NCBI GenBank assembly: GCA_046483125.1
Contig: JAWODU010000099.1
Location: 1-57,733, forward strand
Length of the DNA: 57,733 bases
Direction: 5' to 3'
Source: JAWODU01 sp046483125
GTDB taxonomy: Bacteria > Verrucomicrobiota > Kiritimatiellia > UBA8416 > JAWODU01
How positions within the stretch are numbered: position 1 is the stretch's first letter; each line of letters opens with the position of its first letter. This document shows positions 50,792 through 57,733 of the stretch, piece by piece. The position numbers and the translations under genes are program-made. Below the pieces are notes generated by a model. It was given only the letters and a program-made list of their open reading frames with translations, was not told where the DNA came from and made no database searches.

Positions 50792-52252
50792 ATGACGGAC
50801 AATTCATTGAGCATTGTGGTAGTCGGCGCTTCAGGCCATCTTGCGCTTCACAAGCTGTTCCCCGCCCTTTTCTCGCTTTATTCACAAGATCTGCTTCCCG
50901 GTGATTTCAATATTTTCGGGTTTGCCCGCAGTAAGATGGACGACTCCGCTTTCCGCCGCCGCGTTGCCGAACGCCTCACCTGCAGGTACGTGCCCGACAC
51001 CGACTGCGAAAAGTACACTTCCGGCTTTCTCCGGCGCTGTCATTACCACGAGGGTCAATACGGCTCGGCCGATTCGTTTATCGCGCTTTACGACACCATG
51101 CACACATACGAAGGAAATCGGCGGCCCGACAGGCTCTTCTACCTCGCGGTCCCTCCGGACGTGTTCACGGACGCCGCCCGTTCCATTGCGGCCGCCGGAA
51201 TGGTGAATTGCGACGCGGACGAGCCGTGGTCGAGGGTCGTAACCGAGAAGCCTTTCGGGAAGGACAGGTCTTCCTCGGACGCCATGTCGGCTGAGCTGGC
51301 AGAAGTCTTTACCGAAAATCAGACATTCCGCATAGACCACTACCTGGGCAAGGAGATCGTTCAAAACCTGATGGTACTGCGTTTCGCCAATGCGGTTTTC
51401 GAGCCGCTCTGGAACAGCCGCTACATTGATTCCGTGCAAATAACGTGGAAAGAAAACACCGGCGTTGAGCAGAGGGCACGTTACTTCGACAACTACGGGA
51501 TCATAAGGGACGTAATGCAGAACCACCTCATGCAGATCATGGCGCTTGTCGCAATGGAAAAGCCCTCTTCGGCCGCCGCCGGGCCGGTGCGCGACGCCAA
51601 AACCGCCGTGCTCAGGTCGGTTCAACCCCCCGCGGCTTCCGATTTCGCCCTCGGACAGTATCGGGCCGGGAACGGCCACCGCGCGTATGTCCGGGAAGAC
51701 GGTGTACCTGCAAACTCAACAACTCCCACATTCGCGGCGGCCGTTTTCAAGGTAAACAATCCCCGCTGGAAGAACGTTCCCTTCGCGCTCTGCGCGGGCA
51801 AAGGCACCGACGAACGCCTGAGCGAGGTGCGAATACGCTTCAACGCCGTTCCTGAAAACATTTTCTGTCCGCACCCGGCCTGCCTGCCGCCCAACGAACT
51901 CGTTATACGCATTCAGCCGGACGAGGGCATCCGCCTCTCTGTCATCAACAAGGTACCCGGCCTGGAAACCAGGCTCGCCGGAACGGACCTTGACCTGAGC
52001 TATTCCGCCGCATTCGGCCGCGAAATACCCGATGCCTACGAAAGGCTCCTTCTGGACGTAATCAGCGGAGACAGGAGCCTCTTCATCAGGTCCGACGAGC
52101 TTGCCGCCGCGTGGGATATCTTCACCCCGGCTCTTCACGGAATCGAAAAATCGGCCGTAAAACCCGAACCGTACGAGTTCGGCGCCCCGGGCCCGGCTTC
52201 CGCCATGAACCTGCTCCGCGAACAATATCCGCCTGTATCAGAAGCAGAATGA
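50792..52252 (+). CDS. zwf: Glucose-6-phosphate 1-dehydrogenase
   Basis: From ATG 50792 (MTDNSLSIVVVGASG) this 486-residue enzyme oxidises glucose 6-phosphate to 6-phosphogluconolactone, the first step of the oxidative pentose phosphate route. The signature FRIDHYLGKEIVQNLMVLRF, with the substrate-binding His and Lys, and VVTEKPFGKD are intact. The nucleotide motif usually reads GASGDLAxRKL, but here it is GASGHLALHKLFPAL, with Asp replaced by His and the usual Arg by His, which could change cofactor preference. An upstream extension of the frame to 50651 covers repeat-like DNA and is not part of the enzyme. The stop overlaps the pgl start (ATGA). Confidence 0.93.
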   Translation: MTDNSLSIVVVGASGHLALHKLFPALFSLYSQDLLPGDFNIFGFARSKMDDSAFRRRVAERLTCRYVPDTDCEKYTSGFLRRCHYHEGQYGSADSFIALYDTMHTYEGNRRPDRLFYLAVPPDVFTDAARSIAAAGMVNCDADEPWSRVVTEKPFGKDRSSSDAMSAELAEVFTENQTFRIDHYLGKEIVQNLMVLRFANAVFEPLWNSRYIDSVQITWKENTGVEQRARYFDNYGIIRDVMQNHLMQIMALVAMEKPSSAAAGPVRDAKTAVLRSVQPPAASDFALGQYRAGNGHRAYVREDGVPANSTTPTFAAAVFKVNNPRWKNVPFALCAGKGTDERLSEVRIRFNAVPENIFCPHPACLPPNELVIRIQPDEGIRLSVINKVPGLETRLAGTDLDLSYSAAFGREIPDAYERLLLDVISGDRSLFIRSDELAAAWDIFTPALHGIEKSAVKPEPYEFGAPGPASAMNLLREQYPPVSEAE

Positions 52253-52938
52253 AGACTGTTCGTTTCAGCACTTTCGCGGACTTTCTGCAGGCAACTGCGG
52301 CGCTCCTCAAAAGCCATACAGCCGCCGGAGATTCCGGCCTTCGGGCCGTCATTATTCCCGGCGGCGCCACGCCGCGTCCCGTTTACCGGGAAATCGCCGC
52401 CCGGCCCTGGAAAGCTTCCCCCGGCCTGCGCGTTTTTCTCACCGATGAACGCATGGTCCCCGCCGACTCGCCCGACAGCAATTTCGGTAACGCTCGAAAC
52501 GCCTTATCCGCCCTCGGGATACCGCCGCAAAACGTGCTCGGCGTAAGTCCGGAAAAGCCGCTTCAAGAAAACGCCGCGATCTGGAACAGAAGCTTTTCCG
52601 ATTTCTTCGACAAAGGCGGCACAATATCGCTGGCCCTCCTCGGTCTAGGTTCCGACGGCCACACGGCTTCCCTTTTCCCCGGCATGGATATCAAAGCTTC
52701 CCCCGGCCTCTGGGCCGCCGAGGTGCGCCGGCCCGGCAACATCGACCGCGTTACAGTTACGCCTTCAACGATAGCCCGCGCCGAAAAAACCGTCTTTTTA
52801 GCCGCCGGGAAAGAAAAATCCGGCGTCGCGGACCGTTTTGCCCGCAACCCTTCCGCCCTCCTCGCCGGCCGCGTCTCCTCCCTCTGCCCTCAACCCGAAT
52901 TCTGGTACTCCGAAAACGGCCCGGAGTCAGCCGGTTGA
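52249..52938 (+). CDS. pgl: 6-phosphogluconolactonase
   Basis: From ATG 52249 this 229-residue protein of the DevB/SOL family hydrolyses the lactone made by Zwf. It has VIIPGGATPRPVYREIA, FLTDERMVPADSPDSNF, and LALLGLGSDGHTASLFPG with the catalytic His (about 140-157), then VTVTPSTIARAEKTVFLAAG. It is coupled to zwf by a four-base overlap. The two make a minimal oxidative pentose phosphate module; gnd is not next to them. Confidence 0.94.
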   Translation: MKTVRFSTFADFLQATAALLKSHTAAGDSGLRAVIIPGGATPRPVYREIAARPWKASPGLRVFLTDERMVPADSPDSNFGNARNALSALGIPPQNVLGVSPEKPLQENAAIWNRSFSDFFDKGGTISLALLGLGSDGHTASLFPGMDIKASPGLWAAEVRRPGNIDRVTVTPSTIARAEKTVFLAAGKEKSGVADRFARNPSALLAGRVSSLCPQPEFWYSENGPESAG

Positions 52939-52970
52939 TACCTTTTCGAGGCATGATTTTCCCGTTTTTT

Positions 52971-52999
52971 TTGACACAAGTGCTCCGATCCTGTAATAT
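52971..52999 (+). promoter_or_regulatory. Sigma-70-type promoter of the secreted protein gene
   Basis: TTGACA (52971-52976), exactly 17 bases, TAATAT (52994-52999). The ATG at 53009 is ten bases after the -10 box and no ribosome site lies between, so the transcript would be nearly leaderless. Confidence 0.75.
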
Positions 53000-53008
53000 A
53001 TTCCCGCA

Positions 53009-55300
53009 ATGATGAAATATGGTCTTTTCACTCTGCTTTTCGCATTTGTACTGAGCTGTCTTTTGGCGACTCCCGCATTCGCCGGGCTCAAGACATGGGA
53101 CGGAAGTACGGGTGACGGACTGGCCAGTACCGCCGGCAACTGGACCCCCTCGGGAGCCCCGGGGTCCGCCGACGACATACTTCTCGACAGCACCTCCTCC
53201 AGCAACCTGACCTGGGACTCCTCGGCCACGCATACCGTCAACTCCTGGACCCAGACCGTAGACTACGCGGGTACCGTGACCGTCTATACTACTTACGCCG
53301 ACTACGATACGACCTTCACGAACTTCACGGTCTCGGCCGACTGCGTGATCAGCAACGGGGGATGGACACACGCAGACAACGCCGCTGAGGAACGCTACCG
53401 GCTGGACCTGACCGTCGGCAATAACTTTACACTGGGATCTACTGCAATGCTCGACGCCATGGGCCGGGGGTACGACACGGACAACGGCCCCGGTAATCCC
53501 GATAGCGGAGGGTACAAGAACAGCGCGTCGCACGGGGGGTTGGGCTCGGCAGGTACCGTATACGGCTCCATCACCTCGCCTGCCCGATGCGGCAGCGGAG
53601 GGGATGGCTATAACCAAAGCCGTGACGTGCCGGGCGGCGGCGCCATCCGCATCGAGGTCGGCGGCAAGACGACATTGACGGCGGGCAGTGTGATCACTGC
53701 CGATGCGTTTCATTCCGCAGACAGCGGCGAAGCAGGCGGCATGGGTTCCGGGGGCAGTGTCTATCTCCGGACCGGATCGATTGAAGGAAGCGGAACCGTG
53801 AGCGCCGATGGAGGAAACGATGAATGGAACGGCCGGGCCGGGGCCGGCGGAAGGGTGGCCGTCGTGCTCACGGGTGCCGCAGAAACCTTCGATAATCTTA
53901 CTTTGGGTAATCTGCACGCCTACGGTGGATCCGGAAACGATGACAAACTGACCAGTGCCGGAACCGTCTACCTCGAGGCAGACGGTGACCTTGACGGGCA
54001 AGGTAGCCTGCTTATTAAAAACAATAACATGTTCCCCGATCTGAGCGCCCAGAGATCTCGTAACTACACGCTCATGCCTTCCGGCACGGTGCTTTCGGAC
54101 TTCGCCGAGGTCAGTATCAGTGAGAAGGGGGCGTTGGCGATCGACAGCGGAACCACGGTGGACTGGAGTGCTCTCAACCTGACAGGCGCCGGAAAGGACA
54201 GCGCCTATTTTGTCATCATGGATGACGCGAATGTTACCTATCCGGCAACGCTGACGGTAAGCAACTTCACCTTGTACTGCGACGGAATTTCGAAGACGCT
54301 CGGCAATCTCACTGTGGTCAACGGCGGCCTCACGCACACTCCGAACGGGGGTACGATCAATTACTATCTCGATCTGAACATCAGTGGCGCTTTGACTATC
54401 GCATCAACCGGCGAAATCAACGTCGACGGCAGGGGCTACGGAATAAACAGTGGACCCGGCGCGCCCGGCTACAGCGGTACTGATGATTGGAGCGGTTCAC
54501 ATGGGGGGCAAGGGAAAAATGTGGGCGACGGACAGACATACGGATCCATATTGGCGCCCACAAACGCCGGCAGTGGCGGCAGTTTAGCTTCCGGCGGCGG
54601 TCTCGTCATTCTATCGGTTGCCGGCAACACGGACATTGACGGCGTGATCTCCGCCGTTGGCGCAAGCCACGATGGCGGCGGCGCCGGAGGAACGGTTTAT
54701 ATCACCACCGGATCCTTTGATGGGACCGGGGAAATCACGGCCGACGGATCGCCGCCGGACAGCAACGTCTCCCATACCGGCGGAGCGGGACGGATCGCAG
54801 TCCTGATCACCGGCGCCGGCGAGACATTCGCCGGGTTCACCGGCGAGTTCTCCGCCCATTCCCAGCGGAATAAGGACGTCCGCGGTTCGGCTGCGGGCAC
54901 GATTTATCTCCAGGAAGGAGACGATGCCGACGGTGCAGGCACCGTGACAATCGACAATGGCGGCAACGACGAGAACATTGTCTTTACCCACTTGCCCCCG
55001 CAAACAGACTTCGACGACGATCTTTCCGGAACCTCTTTTGTTACAGCAAACGCCGCAAAGCTCAGGCTCACCGACAATATAAAAATCGGCGCAATGACCG
55101 TCCAGAGCGGCACACTCCTCGACCTTGCGGGCTATACCCTCACCCTGGCGGACCCCTTCGTTCTGGATTCCCAGACCTACAAAGCCGGTAAATACACCGC
55201 CGCCGACTTCACAGCCGACGGGCACACCGAAGTCACCAACTCCGTCGGCACCGGCTATATAGTCGTCCCCGCCAAGGGAACGGTCTTCTCACTGAGGTGA
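53009..55300 (+). CDS. Large secreted protein with duplicated beta-rich body
   Basis: This 763-residue protein has a signal peptide (YGLFTLLFAFVLSCLLATPA, cut about 25). The mature part starts with WDGSTGDGLASTAGNW, a motif like the start of many exported beta-helix or autotransporter-associated proteins. Two similar halves follow (about 110-360 and 420-680). Each has RLDLTVGNNFTLGSTAMLDA or YLDLNISGALTIASTGEINV, a G-rich AMGRGYDTDNGPGNPDSGG or VDGRGYGINSGPGAPGYSG segment, and GAGGRVAVVLTGAAETF or GAGRIAVLITGAGETF. The C-terminal 80 residues form a third, partial repeat. There is no LPxTG, PEP-CTERM or beta-barrel. It is probably a surface or matrix protein. Codon use is like that of its neighbours. 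Confidence 0.72.
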   Translation: MMKYGLFTLLFAFVLSCLLATPAFAGLKTWDGSTGDGLASTAGNWTPSGAPGSADDILLDSTSSSNLTWDSSATHTVNSWTQTVDYAGTVTVYTTYADYDTTFTNFTVSADCVISNGGWTHADNAAEERYRLDLTVGNNFTLGSTAMLDAMGRGYDTDNGPGNPDSGGYKNSASHGGLGSAGTVYGSITSPARCGSGGDGYNQSRDVPGGGAIRIEVGGKTTLTAGSVITADAFHSADSGEAGGMGSGGSVYLRTGSIEGSGTVSADGGNDEWNGRAGAGGRVAVVLTGAAETFDNLTLGNLHAYGGSGNDDKLTSAGTVYLEADGDLDGQGSLLIKNNNMFPDLSAQRSRNYTLMPSGTVLSDFAEVSISEKGALAIDSGTTVDWSALNLTGAGKDSAYFVIMDDANVTYPATLTVSNFTLYCDGISKTLGNLTVVNGGLTHTPNGGTINYYLDLNISGALTIASTGEINVDGRGYGINSGPGAPGYSGTDDWSGSHGGQGKNVGDGQTYGSILAPTNAGSGGSLASGGGLVILSVAGNTDIDGVISAVGASHDGGGAGGTVYITTGSFDGTGEITADGSPPDSNVSHTGGAGRIAVLITGAGETFAGFTGEFSAHSQRNKDVRGSAAGTIYLQEGDDADGAGTVTIDNGGNDENIVFTHLPPQTDFDDDLSGTSFVTANAAKLRLTDNIKIGAMTVQSGTLLDLAGYTLTLADPFVLDSQTYKAGKYTAADFTADGHTEVTNSVGTGYIVVPAKGTVFSLR

Positions 55301-55363
55301 CAGCCGGCTCAGCAAACGCGTCCCGCCCGTGTCCCGGCGCAGTTCCAGTCACCCGGCATGAAG

Positions 55364-57307
55364 CTACAGCGCCAGCCGCCATTCCTTATTGAATACAAAC
55401 ACGCAGTGTTCTCCCGAAGGAAAAGCCACCGTGATTTCCCGGTTCGCCCTTTTGACGGCCGGCTCTGCGGGCATGGATTCCGTCGCGTCCAGAAAGGTTG
55501 TCACAAGAGGAGTCGATTCCGAAGGCGCGTAGTCCGCTGTCACCGGAAAGTGCCTGCAATCCGCGAAGTTGTATCCCCAGTGAACGTCTTTGAGTGAACG
55601 CTCTTCCTCAAGCTTCAGATCTATTTCCGTGTCCCCCTTGAGGTCCACGCGTATCTTCTGCCGTTGCCCGGCAATGACAAAAGAAGTATTTTCCAGTGCA
55701 CTCGTACTCCCGCCGCACTGATAAAGACTTTTGACGGACAGCCCGGCCGCTATGTCATCAAGCAGGACGAGGCCTTCTTCGCCGAGCATGACAAGGTGCC
55801 GTATGGCTCTTCGCGCCGCGCCCTCGTACGCGCGGGTCGAATCGCACGCAATGTAACGAATGCGGCCTTTTGTTTCGCAGTTTATGATCTCGCCGACAAA
55901 CGAGACAGGCTGGCGCGGCGCTACACCGCCGATTACCGGCAGAGAATGATGGAAGGCCGACCCCTTGTGATAACCCGGGTCAATGAGCAGGCGCTCGCCC
56001 CTGAGATGAATATAAAACGATCCGGTATCGGGTTGATTGTGATGAGTATACGGCGGGCGCGAACCCTTGAGCCCGGCCACCCAGGTGCAATCGTAGTTTG
56101 TGCCGGACCGGATGACGGAATACTGAATGCTGTCCAGCTTGAAGGCCGCAGGCAAGGGAGGCTGGTCGGTTGCCTCCGGCACATCGGGCCGGAAAAGCAG
56201 GGCCTTTAATCCGCCCGGCTGATAAGGGGTCTGCTTGCCGGCTTTTTTCCTCTTCTCGGTGTCGCGCTGGGCGTGGTCCGCGTACCAGAGGGCGAACGGA
56301 TCGTTGAATCTCGAAGCAGTCAGCCATCCCCACCCCGCCCCTATTGTCAAGGGTATGGTATCGTTTACCCCGTGCAGAGCGCCGTCATTGGTGAGAGAAA
56401 CGCGTATCATGTTCATGGCGTTCCTGACGGCCGGATGGTCGAGAAGTCCCTCATCGTGCCCGAGAATCCTCTCCAGCGCCGACGCGAAGTTCAGGAAGTT
56501 TTCACCCCCGTACTGCCAGTACTGTGCGCCCTCGGTATTGCCGCCGTCGCTTCCACAGCAGTAATCGAGCCAGTGCCGGATAAACCGGCGGGCCCAATAG
56601 ATCGATTCCCGCGCCTTTTCCGGGAGTTCCTCAAGCAAAGCCATCCCCAGCAGGGCTCCGCCTGAATTGCAGACTGGATTCGCGTTCGGGATACAGGTGC
56701 AGTTCCAATGGAAACTGCGGGCGGTGTACAGGTGAAGATCGAGCAGGGTTTCCATGAGGCGAAGCCATTCGGCTTTGTCTTCCTCTGAAAGATAAGGTTC
56801 AAATGCGTCGTAGGCCATTGCAAGCCCCGTACTGCATCCGCCCTCCCCCAGGTCCGTAAATCTGCCGAATATGGCGTAGGTGTTTGCCGCCCTTACCGAT
56901 TCGGTCGCCAGGGAGATGAGTTCGTTGTCCCCGCTGTATATCCACCTGGTAAACAGTTTTGAAGGGTATGAAGCAAACCCGGTCTTGAACTTCCGAATGC
57001 ATTCGATCGACTGCTGAAGAACCGTCATGTTGAATTTCACGAGTTCCTGCCGGTCGAGAGAATCAAGACCTTCCCGGATCTGCCGGGTTGCCCACTCGGG
57101 AAGCGCCACGTCTTCGAACGCCTCGGGGTCGTAGAAATCGGCGCGATTAACCAGCCTGTTCAGCTCGTCGATGACCGTATCTATGCTTTCCGTGCACTTT
57201 CCTACCGTCTTGTCGATCCTGTGCCACGCCTTTTGGGCCCTCTCCGACTGCCGGCTCCATATGTAGGCCGCCGGTTTTCGCTTTTTCCCCTTGCCGTCGC
57301 GAATCAT
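55364..57307 (-). CDS. Heparinase II/III-like polysaccharide lyase
   Basis: This 647-residue protein follows the heparinase II/III plan. There is an alpha-toroid N-terminal domain (about 1-330) with SGGALLGMALLEELPEKAR and GNTEGAQYWQYGGENFL, the tip that binds substrate. A beta-sandwich part (about 340-647) has THHNQPDTGSFYIHLRGERL followed by LIDPGYH, the conserved His/Asp region of the family. Such enzymes break uronic-acid polysaccharides by elimination. No signal peptide is seen, whereas most secreted members have one. It may act on imported oligosaccharides, or its N-terminus may have been lost at the junction near 57.3 kb. The start ATG 57307 is uncertain. Confidence 0.75.
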   Translation of the reverse strand: MIRDGKGKKRKPAAYIWSRQSERAQKAWHRIDKTVGKCTESIDTVIDELNRLVNRADFYDPEAFEDVALPEWATRQIREGLDSLDRQELVKFNMTVLQQSIECIRKFKTGFASYPSKLFTRWIYSGDNELISLATESVRAANTYAIFGRFTDLGEGGCSTGLAMAYDAFEPYLSEEDKAEWLRLMETLLDLHLYTARSFHWNCTCIPNANPVCNSGGALLGMALLEELPEKARESIYWARRFIRHWLDYCCGSDGGNTEGAQYWQYGGENFLNFASALERILGHDEGLLDHPAVRNAMNMIRVSLTNDGALHGVNDTIPLTIGAGWGWLTASRFNDPFALWYADHAQRDTEKRKKAGKQTPYQPGGLKALLFRPDVPEATDQPPLPAAFKLDSIQYSVIRSGTNYDCTWVAGLKGSRPPYTHHNQPDTGSFYIHLRGERLLIDPGYHKGSAFHHSLPVIGGVAPRQPVSFVGEIINCETKGRIRYIACDSTRAYEGAARRAIRHLVMLGEEGLVLLDDIAAGLSVKSLYQCGGSTSALENTSFVIAGQRQKIRVDLKGDTEIDLKLEEERSLKDVHWGYNFADCRHFPVTADYAPSESTPLVTTFLDATESMPAEPAVKRANREITVAFPSGEHCVFVFNKEWRLAL

Positions 57308-57733
57308 GCTTTCCCGCGCGACCCTGGACCACCCCGCGCAAGACGTCGACGTCGCTGGAGTCGCTGTAGTCGTCGCCGAGTTCGATCACGGTCTTGTCGC
57401 CGTCGAAGATGGCGTACGTATCATTGTCCGAGACGATGTCCTCGTCAGCGCTCTCGTAGAAGACCGGGACCGGTTCGCCGTCAGCGGTGACGGTCATCCC
57501 GAGCACCGGGTCCTCCTCGGAAGAGTAGTCCTCCGCGGCCGCACCCAGGCTGTCGTTGAGGTCCGTGCCATCGTAATAGGTGGTGATCGTCGTGTTGGAG
57601 CCGTCGATCGTCCGCGTCGTGTCGAGCGTCGCGATGTCCGGGTCCTCTTCTTCCTCACTCCAGAAGGCAACCGCGTCGGCGAGGCCCTCCGCACTCAGCA
57701 GGCCGGGCTCTTCCGGCGCGTCGATGCTGAGGT
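57147..57733 (-). CDS. Acidic ORF running off the right edge
   Basis: On the minus strand one open frame runs from the window edge to a stop at 57147. The part upstream of 57320 encodes an Asp/Glu-rich, low-complexity peptide (WSEEEEDPDIATLDTTRTID, YYDGTDLNDSLG, GDDYSDSSDVDV) with strikingly uniform GC-ending codons. The part from 57307 downward overlaps the heparinase-like gene in another frame and looks non-coding. The reading may be a true gene that joins the heparinase gene by a frameshift, or foreign or chimeric DNA. It fits no family that can be named. Confidence 0.35.
   Translation of the reverse strand, partial: LSIDAPEEPGLLSAEGLADAVAFWSEEEEDPDIATLDTTRTIDGSNTTITTYYDGTDLNDSLGAAAEDYSSEEDPVLGMTVTADGEPVPVFYESADEDIVSDNDTYAIFDGDKTVIELGDDYSDSSDVDVLRGVVQGRAGKHDSRRQGEKAKTGGLHMEPAVGEGPKGVAQDRQDGRKVHGKHRYGHRRAEQAG

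Noticed and set aside
52757..54337. 526-residue antisense open frame over the secreted protein
   Set aside because: It is a shadow of the GC-rich repeat gene on the other strand. It lacks any domain, and the forward frame has a signal peptide and promoter.

Overview
This window looks like part of the chromosome of an anaerobic, Gram-negative bacterium, probably of the PVC superphylum (a Kiritimatiellota- or Lentisphaerota-like lineage). That placement is inference from gene content. The clues are three divergent uroporphyrinogen-decarboxylase-like proteins, a GYF/coiled-coil giant, an anaerobic sulfatase-maturase-type radical SAM enzyme, a heparinase-like lyase, a secreted beta-rich protein with a duplicated body, and an outer-membrane toolkit (a lauroyl/myristoyl acyltransferase, DsbD, many signal peptides). 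The code is standard: TGA is a normal stop throughout.

Layout. 0-1.6 kb is a cassette-like accessory end: the tail of an IS3-type transposase, a decapitated YoeB-type toxin, three attC-like hairpins, a complete hicBA pair and a DUF5661-like gene. 1.6-9.8 kb (+ strand) holds a membrane ferredoxin-like protein, a helical-repeat protein, an isochorismatase-fold hydrolase, two UroD-like proteins around a sugar-nucleotide-type SDR, and the GYF protein. 9.9-15.8 kb (- strand) is metabolic: pdxJ-acpS-nnr, then a degenerate HAD protein, thiC and mazG, with several 4-nt overlaps. 16.5-23.0 kb (- strand) is housekeeping: ruvB, dnaK, groES, groEL, rpoZ, smpB and tatA. dnaK is preceded by a consensus-grade sigma-54 promoter.

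23.0-28.1 kb is a decayed accessory zone: duplicated small secreted genes, a frameshifted gene with a G8 tract, a LamG gene with an in-frame stop, and a REP-type (HUH) transposase bounded by perfect 17-bp inverted repeats. 28.2-36.9 kb (- strand) returns to conserved genes: ispF-cysS, tmk-holB, ricT, aroQ, an AmaP/Asp23-like protein, a PfkB kinase and the SPASM radical SAM protein. Its intergenic gaps are packed with short modular repeats. 37.0-40.2 kb (+) holds a UroD-like gene and a coupled FHA/metallo-beta-lactamase/exonuclease group. 40.3-48.8 kb contains a small exporter, a glycosyltransferase coupled to a lipid A-type acyltransferase, a Tat-exported AmmeMemoRadiSam radical SAM protein, a membrane spermidine-synthase-like protein, a tandem four-helix-bundle (S23/IVP) gene bracketed by inverted repeats, and an AMMECR1 lipoprotein. 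48.9-52.9 kb (+) carries dsbD and zwf-pgl, and 53.0-57.7 kb carries the secreted protein, the heparinase-like lyase and an acidic ORF running off the edge.

The most unusual signals are: (1) a vocabulary of short modular repeats that sit between co-oriented genes and write the C-terminal tails of MazG, PdxJ and HolB; (2) a family of palindromic elements, two of which flank the double S23 gene as an inverted pair; (3) AmmeMemoRadiSam components that carry export signals; (4) the sigma-54 promoter before the chaperone genes; (5) strong TTGACA-17-nt promoters placed so close to start codons that the mRNAs would be nearly leaderless; and (6) the integron-like cassette run at the left edge.
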